Shown piece after piece: positions 22,900 to 35,373 of a DNA stretch of 64,000 nucleotides. The stretch's first letter is position 1. Every line of letters starts with the position of its first letter. The notes below the pieces were generated by a model that saw nothing but the letters and a program-made list of their open reading frames with translations, ran no database searches and was not told the origin of the DNA. Location: positions 62,001 to 126,000 of the forward strand of contig JAWQEG010000366.1 of NCBI GenBank assembly GCA_033782935.1, in the 5' to 3' direction. Origin of the DNA: Petrolisthes cinctipes (taxonomy: Eukaryota > Arthropoda > Malacostraca > Decapoda > Porcellanidae). The position numbers were made by a program, and so were the translations under genes.

Positions 22900-24495
22900 T
22901 ATTATTATGACAGTCTGTGAAATACACTCATTATATACAGTACAATATTATTATGTCAGCCAGTGATATACACTCATCATATACACTACAATGTTTTCAA
23001 GTCATCCAGTCAAATACGCTCATCCTATACATTGTTGTAATGTCATCCAGAGAAATACACTCATCCTATACATTGTTGTAATGTCATCCAAAGAAATACA
23101 CTCATCCTATACATTGTTGTAATGTCATCCAAAGAAATACACTCATCCTATACATTGTTGTAATGTCATCCAGTGAAATACACTCATCCTATACATTGTT
23201 GTAATGTCATCCAGAGAAATACGCTCATCCTATACATTGTTGTAATGTCATCCAGAGAAATACACTCATCCTATACATTGTTGTAATGTCATCCAAAGAA
23301 ATACACTCATCCTATACATTGTTGTAATGTCATCCAAAGAAATACACTCATCCTATACATTGTTGTAATGTCATCCAGTGAAATACACTCATCCTATACA
23401 TTGTTGTAATGTCATCCAGAGAAATACACTCATCCTATACATTGTTGTAATGTCATCCAAAGAAATACACTCATCCTATACATTGTTGTAATGTCATCCA
23501 AAGAAATACACTCATCCTATACATTGTTGTAATGTCATCCAGAGAAATACACTCATCCTATACATTGTTGTAATGTCATCCAGAGAAATACACTCATCCT
23601 ATACATTGTTGTAATGTCATCCAGAGAAATACACTCATCCTATACATTGTTGTAATGTCATCCAGAGAAATACACTCATCCTATACATTGTTGTAATGTC
23701 ATCCAGAGAAATACACTCATCCTATACATTGTTGTAATGTCATCCAGAGAAATACACTCATCCTATACATTGTTGTAATGTCATCCAGAGAAATACACTC
23801 ATCCTATACATTGTTGTAATGTCATCCAGAGAAATACACTCATCCTATACATTGTTGTAATGTCATCCAGAGAAATACACTCATCCTATACATTGTTGTA
23901 ATGTCATCCAGAGAAATACACTCATCATAATTATACAGTACAATATTATTAAATCAGCTAATGAAATACACTTATATATAATACAAAATTATTATGTCAG
24001 CCAGTGAAATACCTTCATTTATGCAGTACAATATTATTATGTCAGCCAGTGAAATACATTCATTTATGCAGTACAATATTATTATGTCAGCCAGTGAAAT
24101 ACACTTATATACAGTACAATATTATTATGTCAGCCAGTGAAATATACTTATGATAAACAGTATTGGATGGGACATTGTTATAGTGAAGTTATGCATAAAG
24201 GGGACAATAATATTATGTCAGCCAGTGAAATATACTTATCATATACAGTATTATTATGTCAGCCAGTGAAATATACTTATCATATACAGTATTACCATGT
24301 CAGCCAGTGAAATACACTTATCATATACAGTATTATTATGTCAGCCAGTGAAATATACTTGTCATATACAGTATTATTATGTCAGCCAGTGAAATACACT
24401 TATCATATACAGTATTACTATGTCAGCCAGTGAAATACACTTATCATATACAGTATTATTATGTCAGCCAGTGAAATATACTTGTCATATACAGT
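22900..24495. repeat. 41-bp minisatellite
   Basis: About 22 nearly identical 41-bp units lie at roughly 23010-23930, containing CATTGTTGTAATGTCATCCA and GAAATACACTCATCC. They are followed to 24495 by more degenerate units of the same length (TATTATGTCAGCCAGTGAAA). The array ends abruptly in the RNase H coding region of LINE-delta copy 2 at a shared CTGTATA/TATACAG. Confidence 0.95.
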
Positions 24496-27400
24496 CACAG
24501 ATGATCAAGCCATTGATTCCAGTCCGCGTAAGCAAAGTAACTGCATCTAGAAGTCCATTTAGCTCACAATACGTAGAACTTGACGACTCTGGGAGGCGGC
24601 GGCCTGTCCAGCCCTCTCGCGGGGGTTCTAAGTTGGGGGAGAAAACAGCACATCCAGCACTGCCGTTCCCCTGCAGGGAGCCGTCAGTGTAGAGATGGTG
24701 GGCTATAAGGAGGGAAGAGGATAGTCTGGCGATGGTCTCTAATGCACGTTGCCGTTGAAGCTGAGGCAAGTCAGTCTTGGAGGCTGGAGTGTAGGAGACT
24801 GCTGGCACAGGAGTCTGCCAGGGTGCAAGGCCATGGTCCACATCTTCTGCCACAATGTTGATGTTAAGCCTTCGAATGCTTGAACAGATGTTACTGACTA
24901 GTGTGCTTCCACCTGGGAGTAGTAGTGGACGAGGAGCAGCTAAATCCAGAGAAGTCTTAATAGTGTGAGAGTAATGATGAGAAAGGTGAGGGTAATACAG
25001 GCATTTTATGCTGAAGTAGGTGACATTGGAGTATATTCTCTCAACAAGTGGTGGGAGATGGAGTTCATGTTGCATGTTGACAATCCTGGTGGAGGCGGAG
25101 CAGCCCAGGATGAGTCTCATTGCTTGGTTCTGGAATTTTTCAAGAGGCTGTAAGGTTGTTCTAGAGAGTTGACATAGTGCAGGGGAAAGATAATCAACCA
25201 CAGAGCGGATAAGTGCAATGTATATGGTTCTGGCAACTGGGATAGATCCTCCGGCAGAATAATTAGTTAGCCATTTGAGAGGAGTCAGACGTCGCTGCAG
25301 CCGGGCCAGCAGATCTTGAACAATGGGATGTACTCGCTGTCTTGCTGGGATGGCAGGTGTTATCCGCACTGGAGCTCCCAAGTAAAGATACTGCCTGCAC
25401 AGAGGTGTGACGTTATTTCCCACGTTAAATTCTGGCAGATTCCTCGCTGAATGGGGGGAGAAAATCCTACTCTTATCTGGGGAAATGATGAGGCCACAAG
25501 AGGATGCTGATTCATGGAAGGAGTGAAGGAAACGTTGCAAGTGGTCGGGAGATTTTGAGTGAATGCATATATCGTCTGCGTAGCAAGTGATGGTTGTGTC
25601 AACAGCGTCAGGAAGTAGGGAGAGAAGGCGATGAACGAGAATATTAAACAAAAAGAGACTAAGGACTCCACCTTGCGGAGTACCAAGTTCAAATTCCTTG
25701 GCGGTGCTCAATGCTCCCTTGAACAGTACACGAGAGATTCTGTTTCGTAGGTAACCACGTATCCATCTCAGAAGGTTTCCTTTTACGCCAAAAGCAATGA
25801 GTTGGTCTAGAATGATGTCTCTATTGGCGACATCGAATGCACTCTTCAAATCAATGAAGGCGACAACACTGGTTGGGGAGAGACGAGTGTAGAGCTCCAT
25901 GAGGCAATGGTGTGTTCCCCGTTGGGGTAGGAAACCATATAAGCTAGACGAAAGCTTGTCTTGTAGCCGGAACATGAGTCGTGAGAGGAGAATGCGTTCA
26001 AACACTTTGCAGAAAGAGAAGGTGAGGGAGATGGGTCGGAATTTGTCAGTGCCAGGCTTGGGGATGGGTACAATTGTACTGTGGGTCCATGCTTGTGGCA
26101 CATATCCCATGCGAAAGCATAGGTTGTAGAGCTGAAGGAGAGGATTGCTAGGTACTTTTAGGAGTGTGCGGAGGGCTGCATAAGTAATTCCATCATCACC
26201 AGGAGCTGACTCCTTATTCTTTGCAAGGGCACGTCGTAGCTCGTCCTCAGTTATGGCTACATCGTCCTCTTCATCAGTGCTCAGTAAGGCGGAACTGAGC
26301 CGAAGTGCTCGGTAGTTTTCTTGGGTAGAAAGAGCGTCTTGTATATGAGCAGAGAGGTTGACGGTTCGTGACTGTGCTGACCACTCGTTAATAAGATCCT
26401 GTGCGTACTGAGCAGGGCTGTGGTGAAGGACACTTGGGGGTTTCTTCTTCACAATCTTGTTGATGAGATGCCACATGGAACCAATGCTTGTTTGATGGTT
26501 AATGCTATCAGTCAATTTGTGCCATGAATCCGTTTGAACACAGCGTTGTAAAGCAACTAGATCATCTCTTGATAGTTGATACTGGTGCAGAGTCTCAGGA
26601 CCTGGTCGTCTCATGAAGGCAAGGCCGTCTTCCATCACCTTCCTCTCTGCCTGAGAAATTTGATTATCCAGTGTCATGGCAGCAGCACGACGCCTGATAT
26701 GTGGCTTGCTGATGTATCAGGTATAGAAGGCATGTGTGGCACTGACAAGTGAGGAGTAAAGTTTCTCAGGGCAGTGGAGGTCAAATGTGGGAAGAAGGTT
26801 AGTCATATATGAGATATAGGTAGGGTGGTATTTAGGTGGAATTGCAATGCGAGTGCGTTTTTGTATTGGAGTAGGCGTAGCGGGAAGAGAATAATGGATG
26901 CTGAGACCAACATGGTCAGAGAAGAGTGTTGGAACAGTTGTACACTTGACTTGAGAAGGTACAAATCCGCATGTCAAAATGTGATCCAGAGTACCACCTC
27001 GAGCATGCGTAGCACCGGCAGTGTCCCAGCGAGTCAGTTGATTTTGACGAATATACTCCAGGAGTTGAGTCCCATTGCGATTCACAGTGCCAGTAAGATC
27101 TCCCAAACCTGGATGACGGGCATTAAAATCTCCCATGTAAGCCATGCCACGGATGGTGGGAGCTGGAAGATTGGCTGAATTTATTCTGCCTGGTGCAGCA
27201 TACACATTGCACAGTCGTATAGTGCCTCCGCCAACAGTAATCTCAAGGAGTTGAAAGGTTGTATCATCATCTTCAGAATTTGGGAGCAGTCGATGCTGGA
27301 TGGAAGTATGTATGTAGGTGATGAGACCGTGTCTTACTAGATGGACATAGGGCACATAGCCACTGAGTGAGGGGGCCTCTTCCCTGGGCAGAGCATTACC

Positions 27401-27538
27401 AACAAAAGCTTCTTGAATGAGAATGACGTCTGGGTGATGACTGTGTACAAATCCCTTGAATGCAGTTAGTTTTGCCCAATTTGTAATACCACAGGCATTC
27501 CACGAGATTACATGTAGCTTCACTTGATTATCGAACAT
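24485..27538 (-). pseudogene. LINE-delta ORF2 (EN, RT, partial RNase H), one nonsense codon
   Basis: Polyprotein of 1,018 codons in one frame from the ATG at 27538. The ATG overlaps the ORF1 end by 11 bases. The endonuclease shows VISWNACGITN, LIQEAF, YMGDFNARHPG and SDHVGL. One TGA at 26719-26717, probably a CGA change, separates it from the RT. The RT shows SAPGDDGITYAALR, FIDLKSAFDVANRD, GTPQGGVLSLFLFN and CYADDICIHS. A type-1 RNase H domain then begins (YTDGSLQGNGSAG, the Glu in YCELNGLL, the third Asp in IICD). It is cut off at once by the minisatellite, so the last acidic/His part is absent. RNase H after RT points to the I/R1/LOA/Outcast side of LINE diversity. Apart from the stop and the missing end, the frame is intact. 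Confidence 0.9.
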
Positions 27539-29136
27539 TTCCCTTGGAAGAACGGTGACCAGACGAGGAGGCACTGGTGTCAGGGGGTTTGGTAACTTTC
27601 TCGAGACGAGTAGCGAGAGAGTCAAGTTTCTCAGTGAGCGTGGTGACTGATGTGATGATAACCTGCTGAGCTTCAACGAGAGACTGTAATGTGGTGTCAT
27701 TAGTAGCAAACCTAGTAGTTAGGTTGTCAAAAGAGGATACAAGACTATTGAACAAAGTCTCAATGCTGTCTAAACGAGATTCAATGGCTTCAAAACGTGA
27801 TGTAAGTGAGGCACACCGAGACTTGAGGGATTCTACAGCATCACGAAGTGTAGACACTTGCGAGGAGGCAGCAATGGTGGGTGGGGGTGGGGGTGGGGGT
27901 GGTGGCGGTGACTGTGGCTGTACAACATACTGGTTTGATGCAGGGCGTGAGCGTCTGGTACAGCCATGCCACACATTGACTCCAGGCTCATGACACCACG
28001 GGCACTTCCACTGTGAAGTGTCGGGTGCAGGTGGAGGTGGCGAGTCTGATGACGATGCCACTGTGGGTGGTGCAGGACGGCGATGAGGGCAAGAACGAGT
28101 GTCATGTTCCGCAGCACAAAATGCACACTTTTCACGGCCAGAACAGTACCGTGAAATGTGACCGATACCCCAGCATTTGAAGCACCACGGCTTTTCGTCA
28201 GGCATCCTACGTAGTTCACATGATGGTAAACAAGGAAGGAATGAAAAAGTAACAGAGGATGGCGGTGGGTCTGGGAGGCTCCAAGTTACAACAACACGGT
28301 TAATAGGTTTTCTGTCCTGTAGAAAACGTCTTAACATGGTAGACACCTGGCAGTTCCTTTGCTAATGAAGGGTCAACACCAACGGGGTACCAAGTGACGA
28401 GGTATTGAGGGAACTTACGAGGTCTTTCTAAGGAGTCCTGAATGTCAAGTGAGAGAGACAATACCTCACCACCCTTCACCCCATCAATAACATCCTGACG
28501 ACGTCTTGCAATATACACAAATCGAGAGGTGACTGCAAACATCTTGACTTCAGCCAACTCACGATCCAGGGTGAACATTTTCGTGACCTCAGATAGCCAT
28601 CGAAGCTTCACTTCTACCCCTGGATTGTCCCTAAAGACAAGCTTGACATATTCCTCACGGGTTGCAAATGCAGGAATAATAGGTACAGCCACAGAAGGTT
28701 CAGTCAGGTTAATGAGTCGAGGCAGGGAAGGGTCAGGAGCTTCATGTACTGTAGCAGCTTCATTACACATACTAGTTTTTGCAGCAGGAGATACTGGGTC
28801 ACTGTTAGTATTCAAATCATGTTCCATTCGTCTCTTGGTGATGATAGGGGCGTGGTCCATGGCGCGAGGTGCAGCATCAGATACAGGTGGCCTCTTTGCA
28901 GCAGGAGATACTGGGTCACTGTTGGTATCCGAATCAGGTTCCATTCGTCTCTTGATGATGGTAGGGGCGTGATCCATAGCGCGAGATGCAGCATCAGGTA
29001 CAGGTGGCCTCTTGCGATGGTTGTGAGGGACAAGTTCAGGCCAGTGCTGATGTGAGACGTCGTCTTCGTCACTTAAGGCCAAATCCGCTTCAATGTCAGT
29101 CAGACTTCCTGGTCCTGAATACTCCATCCCTCCCAT
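27528..29136 (-). pseudogene. LINE-delta ORF1, copy 2, one frameshift
   Basis: Same protein as at 17769. The N-terminus is acidic with a duplicated AAKRPPVSDAAPRAMDHAP-like segment. The central region has FVYIARRRQDVIDG, followed by the CCHC knuckle CFKCWGIGHISRYC with CAFCAAEHDTRSC. A CPWC...WHGC finger, a run of ten Pro and a C-terminal coiled coil (LTSRFEAIESRLDSIETLFN) complete it. The frame shifts by one base near 28325 between YHVK and RFLQDRKPINR. The spliced length would be about 536 residues, which is complete for this family judging by both copies. Confidence 0.85.
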
Positions 29137-29483
29137 CAGCTGACAATGTTCGAATCACTGAGTCACTGAGTCACTGGCAGAATGCTGAGAATGACACAGC
29201 CATGACGTCGACCCCTCTACGTCACACCCCTCTCACCACGCATGCGCAGATCTGAGGAAACTCGACCAGGGGGGCACCACCAAGCCACCAAGATTTTTAA
29301 TAAAAAATACTGACTAAGTCCAAAACCTCAAAAATACACTGATGGCACTGCACTGTCCACTGAGTCCTACTGTAACTCCCAACCAATAGAGAATGACGAA
29401 AACACCGTATATCTCCCAGAAATAGCAAAAGTTACGGAGCTCTCACAGGTGCTGCTCAACCACAACAAAGATGGCCGGTCCTC

Positions 29484-29488
<5 letters not shown>

Positions 29489-29533
<45 letters not shown>

Positions 29534-29622
29534 CGTGTATGTATGTGAGAGGAACTGTTGTGTGTGTGAGAGACTGAGAAAGAGAGAGGAACTGTGTGTG
29601 TAAGAGTGATTTCATTTGTATG

Positions 29623-29685
<63 letters not shown>
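29489..29685. repeat. (GA)n compound microsatellite
   Basis: GA tracts (29489-29530 and 29628-29683) are separated by GT/GA mixed sequence with GAGGAACTG repeats. Reverse-complement forms of the same spacers are found at 30400-30500. Confidence 0.95.
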
Positions 29686-29691
<6 letters not shown>

Positions 29692-29835
29692 AGGAGAGGG
29701 ACGACAAACATAAAGTTATTTTTATATCTTTATTTTGTTCTTTATATATTTATTCATTTACAAATTGTTTTTAAAAAGTCATATAAATTTGTATACACAC
29801 ACACACACACACACACATACACACACACACACAGA

Positions 29836-30136
29836 GCCCGGTGGTGTAGTGGTTATCGCGCTCGGCTCACATCCGAGAGGTCCTGGGTTCGAATCCCCGG
29901 TCTGGTGGAGACAATTTGGGATTGTTTCCTTAAATGTGTAACCCCTGTTCACCTAGCAGAGAATAGGTACGGGACGTAAGTCGAGGAGTTGTGACCTCGC
30001 TATTCTGGTGTGTGGAAAAACGTTCCAGCCTTACCCAAAGATCGGTCACTACGAGCTCTGAGCTCATTCCGGGAGGGTAACAGTTGGTGAGCACGTGTCC
30101 AGGACGTGATCAAGACCAGGTGAAACGAATCAAATA
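29836..30136 (+). mobile_element. tRNA-Val-derived SINE
   Basis: The head of about 73 bases (29836-29908) folds like a tRNA. It has a five-pair anticodon stem CTCGG/CCGAG with loop CTCACAT (anticodon CAC, Val) and a T-loop TTCGAAT. The acceptor stem is only partly paired, so it is not a working tRNA gene. About 220 bases of non-tRNA body follow, ending AAATAAACACACACA. It sits between CA runs. Confidence 0.82.
29842..29896 (+). promoter_or_regulatory. Internal Pol III promoter (A and B boxes)
   Basis: The A box TGGTGTAGTGG at 29842-29852 and the B box GGTTCGAATCC at 29886-29896 fit the eukaryotic consensus and are correctly spaced for a tRNA-type promoter. Confidence 0.8.
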
Positions 30137-30355
30137 AACACACACAGCTATCTTTCACACACACACACGAAGTCTCTCATTTCTTCTCTCTCACTCATAA
30201 ATTCTCTCTCTCACACACATACATCAATCTCTCACACAAATGCAGTCTCTTTCTCTCTCTCACATGCACACACATTAATCTCTCTCACAAAAATGCAGTC
30301 TCTCTCTCTTTCTCACACACACAAAGTATCCCTCTCTCTTTCACACACACACAGT

Positions 30356-30405
<50 letters not shown>

Positions 30406-30478
30406 CAGACAAATGAAACCTATCTTACACACACAGACCCTCACTCTTTCTCAGTCTCTCTCTCACACACACAAACAG

Positions 30479-30547
<69 letters not shown>

Positions 30548-30595
30548 AAGGCAATTTCTTACATACAGTCTCTATCTCACACACATCGATATCAC

Positions 30596-30626
<31 letters not shown>

Positions 30627-30680
30627 GTCATTCACACATACACACACACATGAAATCTCTCTTACACATACAGAGAGTAT
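30137..30680. repeat. (CT)n/(CA)n compound array
   Basis: CT tracts of up to about 60 bases alternate with CACACA blocks and short constant spacers. The spacers are reverse complements of those in the GA arrays at 22590 and 29489, so the array lies in the opposite orientation. Confidence 0.93.
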
Positions 30681-31878
30681 TTACTGCGAGTAAGGTAAGA
30701 TCAACTCACAATTATTACCACTCCAACAGCTACGAAATGTAATGGTACAATCAATGATGAAATACCATCTTACTTATTGTCTTCATACACCTACTTGAAA
30801 TATTATTATACAGTCATGTGTAGTATTTTAACATAAGATCATATCCTCATTATTATTATTCCCATAAAAAGTAAAATGTTTTTCACAAGCTTCGTACTTC
30901 AACAATTCCCAATGAAAATGAAAGTATTCCTTTAATGTTCGATTTTCATCCAATAAGTGTTATACTTACTGATGATGTCATCAGTGACACACAACTCCTC
31001 CAGTGCCATGTTGCAAATCTTCATTTATATGTTTGTCCTGCATATTTGCATTTAAGTCTCCACATGGTGCAAAATCTCCACATCTTGGGATCAAAGTAAT
31101 ACTAATCAAACACTATATGCGTGTACAGTCATATCTATTACTAATCAAACTCTCTTTCATCATCAATTTTAATTTCCACTATCTATACTTACCTGCTGAT
31201 ACACAATTAACACTAATTTGCACAAACCACCCTACACATGGTATGGTTCAAGGCTACTATAAAGAAGCAGATTCATAGGAAATACGATCCAAGGGAATCG
31301 TTACCTTGCCTAGTAAACATAAATTGCTTGAAAACATAACACACTCTCTTCCACCTTTCAACATAATTCATTTAAAGTCGACTTGTTTAACATCTCCTAA
31401 TTATCAGTTGTTTCAGAAAAAATGAAACTATTAAGTTACTCATTGAGAATAGGATTCAAACATCCTTATTATATAATTTGATTCCTCCATATATTGATCA
31501 AAATAAAACTTGGTACCAATGTTTATTATCCCATGTCTTATCTTTCGAGCATGTACTATAATATTTATATATTGTATAAGACAGTCTACTATACTATTTT
31601 TGTATTGTATAAGAAAGAACTATCAACGTATATTGAATTATCTTGTATTGAAAAGAATAAGACTGTTATTTCACATCCACAACATAGCAACACGGCTTCC
31701 CCCTCATTCATATGTGAGTCTTTAGCATAGGTTAGCTTATATACACACAATAACATGCACCTAGCTAAACACATTAATTTTAAGATGACTTTTTATGTAA
31801 CAATGTATTCATGTTCATGTATGTATATTCATGTATTGATGTACTGTCTATGTTCATTTGTGTATAAGGTGTGCCAAT
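30681..31878. other. Unassigned AT-rich sequence
   Basis: No ORF above about 90 codons with recognisable motifs, no clear tandem or inverted repeat, and no RNA gene seen. It is the left flank of the BEL/Pao insertion. Confidence 0.5.
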
Positions 31879-32052
31879 GTCTTTGTGGCTGGAATTATAT
31901 TTCCATGAAATCATTTAGAACTGTATCAAATGAAGCAACTATATGTATGTGGATAGAGGTTCATGGTGTCTCAAAGACCCGAATGATCACCATACCAAAC
32001 CAGTGGTACTTTGTTTGGAGTCGGCCATTTGGGAGGGTGTAGTGTTTTGCTA

Positions 32053-32740
32053 CTATCCGTTTCAGCGCCGGACAGACGCTGTTTTTCGCAAATATCTCCT
32101 AAACGAATCGTTGTATCAATATAATATTTCAACACACTATCTTTAACACCCGGGCGTAATTTATGGCTGACATACAATATTCCTATATGTGTTATGCGAG
32201 GAGTTTACTCGTGAAAAATAGCACAAAGCTTGCCAGTCATATTGACGCATTCGAAGGAAAGTGTGGCCCCCCCAATACCCTCCCAAACCATTCCTAACCA
32301 CAACTACATCCCCCCCTTCTCACCCCTCCCTCCTCCTCTTCTCCCCCTAGCTCCTCGCCTCCCTCATCACTCGTGGCCCTCCCTATTTCTTCCATCACTA
32401 TATTATATATTAGAATGTTATGTAGATGTATATGTATAGATATGATTATTAACTAAGAGTATGGTGCAGTACAATTCTATAGAGGCAAGACGTATTTCAA
32501 TTAGATAATTACTGTACAACAGCATGTTTACATACATGTAGTATGTAGAAGGTCCATGTTTGCAGTCCTTATGGTCAACCATGCAAGTGAACACGATGTA
32601 CTGGCATTACCTGTGGTCTGGACATTCTAGGAAAAGTTATTAGATACTGTGTACCTATTCATTTAAAATGTCAACTTGGTCCAGTTAATATAATGTTATT
32701 TTGTTGACTTGTCCCTTTTATATTTATATTATCACCAAAT

Positions 32741-32835
<95 letters not shown>

Positions 32836-33756
32836 GTGTAGGATTTAATGCTGCAAACATGATAAAACAAAATTTATTCACAATCATTGTCAAGGAAAAC
32901 GTCGTCTTCATCATCACTGGCTTTCACGTTTGTACAATGTGGCAAGACGAAGAACAAACGCTGCCCTGCATCCACGGGGGCAAATGGACAACATTGTTGC
33001 TAATAGGTGCGCCTCCACAGTCAATGATTTCTACCCTGTCACTACTTGAGTCATAGCCTCGGACTGGGGGGTACCTCATACCTCAGAGAGAGGTGGAGGG
33101 GATACGGGAGACTGTGAATATTCAATTAAGGCATAAATTGGTTATTTAAAAAGGTAAAGAACACATGAAGCAACCATGGACGATTATATTTGGTTGCCCA
33201 AAACCAAAATTAATCATTTTTCTGGTGGCCTTAGACACGTGGGTTATTATCCGCATATACGGCCATTAACAACGGGATTAGCTATTGCTTTAATGGTCAT
33301 TTGACCCACTCTGGTTTTCATGTCCACACACAACGGTAACTGTATTAAACAATATTACTAATGAACGATACGTATATACATACGGTCATAAAAAAAATAA
33401 AAAATGGAAGGGGGATGGTGTAAATAGGGGGGTGAAGAGTGAAACAGGGAGGGGGATAATGAGATATTGGGGTATGGAAGGAAGGAATGGTGTGGGGGGT
33501 GTTCGGGGTGTTGGGGGAGGGGTTACACGAGTACCCCACACTCGTCCGATTCTCTATAACGCCTTAGATATGATGACTGGATTAGGCTTAATATCACTCA
33601 GTAAACTCCTAACATAACACATATAGTAATATGGTATGTCAGCCATAAATTACGCCCGGGTGTTAAAGACAGTGTGCTGAAATATTATATTGATACAACG
33701 ATTTGTTTAAGAGATATTTACGGAAAACACCGTCTGTCCGGCGCTGAAACGTATAG
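32053..33756. mobile_element. TA-flanked fold-back element, 1,704 bp, inside the LTR
   Basis: The terminal inverted repeats of at least 150 bp begin CTATCCGTTTCAGCGCCGG. They share ACACCCGGGCGTAATTTATG and a sequence related to AGGAGTTTACTC. TA at 32051-32052 and 33757-33758 is the target duplication, confirmed by the empty site in the 3' LTR. Polypyrimidine (32260-32400) and polypurine (33405-33530) blocks extend the symmetry. The interior has a (TA)n run and about 700 bases of unassigned sequence, with no transposase. Confidence 0.9.
32743..32832. repeat. (TA)n microsatellite
   Basis: About 45 uninterrupted TA units near the centre of the fold-back element. Confidence 0.97.
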
Positions 33757-34434
33757 TAGGCGACAAGGAATAGTGTTGGTGCAGTGAGAAACAGTTGACC
33801 GGCAGACACAAGGCACAGAGGACATATTATTCTTGATCCTCGGTAATATAGTGGAAACCTGTGATTGACGGTGATAGGCGGCCTTTGTTATAAGTGTCTT
33901 GTTGCTTGGTTGTGTACCCCATTTGAAGGCCCAGTTGTCGCAATAAAAGGTATGTCAAATACTTCATATAATTGTGACTCAAATATCATCGAATATTCTT
34001 GTTATTAATTATTATTAAATTATGGTTGGGTTGTTAGTTGATGTTCATATTGTTAATTCATTGTCAGTGATCTATTGTTTGACTTTAATGCTATCAAAGA
34101 TACTAGTACATTGTTTGTATTGTTTCAGTTCACGCTACAAATAAATAACGATTACAGCAGTCGGATTTCTTTGTGTATATCCTGGGCTGGGGCAGCAATA
34201 GTGAACTTTTAACGACTGATTGATGGAGTCGATGGCCTGTTGTCACCGTCACTGTGGTTATCCTTCTGCGCCACTTGAAGGAGGGTCTCCCTGCCTACAC
34301 TTCACTGTTGTCGCACCATTCTACGTCGCCGTCACTCATCACCTTCACCTACACTTGTAAGACCCAATATTTTGTGATTTGCTGTTTTTATTGTGACCTG
34401 GCTGTATTTAAGGAGTATTTGTTAACATACAGCC

Positions 34435-35373
34435 ATGGCATCGTCTGAAGATCTTCGCAAAGTGCGTATTGTGAAAAGAACACAAGTCACAAAAAGGGTA
34501 AATGAGTTAAGAAGGCTTGTAGTTGATGGTTCTTACAATGAAGTTGTTCAGAAATTTGATTTGATCAAGGGGATTTTCCATGATTTTATTCAAGCACATA
34601 ACGAATATCATGATACCATTACTGATGAAGTTGATATAATTGCTAGTGATAAATACTTTGAGGAAGTTGAGTGTAATTATATCAGTGGTTTACAAGGTGT
34701 CCGTGAATATATACAGATGGGTCCTGATAACTTTGATCCATCAGTAACGAATTATAGTGCTAGTTCTAAGTCTATGTCTTATATTAAAATGCCTCCACCG
34801 CCACAACCTGATGTGTTCAGTGGTAAACCTGAATCCTATCCTATGTGGAAAGCATCTTTTAATACTTTGGTAGGAAAGCACAACATAGGTTACGATGAAA
34901 AGATGTTTTACTTGAAACAGTATACTGCTGGTGAAGCTCAGAGTGCTATAGAAGCTTTATTTCTCTATCCTGATAGATCATCATACGAAGCTGCACTCGA
35001 TATACTTGAGAAGAGGTTTGGTAATCCATCTTTAGTTGCAGCTGCTTTTCGCAAAAAACTAGAAAATTGGCCGAAGGTTGGGGAACGTGATGGAAGGGCA
35101 CTGCAGAGATATTCTGATTTTCTAGCACAAATATGTGTTGCCAAAAGATCTTACAAATCATTAGAAATATTGAGTGATGAGTTCGAAAATAAGAAGATCT
35201 TGAATAAGTTACCAGCCTGGTTAGTGAATCAGTGGATTAAAGTTGTTGTGAAATCAGAAGACGGTGTTTTCCCCAACTTTGATACGTTTTCTCTGTTTAT
35301 AAAAGACAAAGCTAGAATTGCAAATATGCCTTGTGGTCTGGTTACTCGTCTGGGACCCATACTTCTAGTGTGA
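34435..35373 (+). pseudogene. BEL/Pao Gag (DUF1759-type)
   Basis: Structural Gag protein that would package element RNA. The ATG at 34435 follows an about 230-base leader after the LTR. The N-terminal third is helical and charged. Residues about 120-300 (FSGKPESYPMWKASFNTLVG, LYPDRSSYEAALDILEKRFG, FRKKLENWP) match the DUF1759 Gag-like region of Pao elements. The frame slips by one base near 35335, just before the zinc knuckle, and ends falsely at 35373. The rest of the polyprotein continues in another frame. Confidence 0.88.

Larger units (their letters stand above)
22807..29485 (-). mobile_element. LINE-delta copy 2, 6.7 kb, with minisatellite 3' region
   Basis: Read on the minus strand: leader (29485-29137), ORF1, ORF2 (EN, RT, RNase H start), a 41-bp minisatellite, and a 3' end. 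Close to that end, GTTTGCCGCC is followed by GCGCAATAAATTAATAAAAA and a short A-rich tail. A nearly identical 3' end stands alone at 44633. GA arrays flank it on both sides in the same orientation, as expected if it inserted into one array. Confidence 0.8.
31884..34200 (+). repeat. 5' LTR of BEL/Pao, split by an insertion
   Basis: LTR sequence lies at 31884-32052 and 33759-34200. It differs from the 3' LTR at about four positions by eye. AATAAA at 33942-33947 probably marks the R region. Confidence 0.95.

Noticed and set aside
22543..22966. Arg/Glu-rich and Leu/Ser-rich frames
   Set aside because: Translations of GA/CT microsatellites.
23010..23930. CRISPR-like array of 41-bp units
   Set aside because: Units are directly contiguous with no unique spacers, the window is eukaryotic, and it is a minisatellite.
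29836..29908. Functional tRNA-Val gene
   Set aside because: The acceptor stem pairs poorly, and the sequence continues into a SINE body with an A/CA tail.
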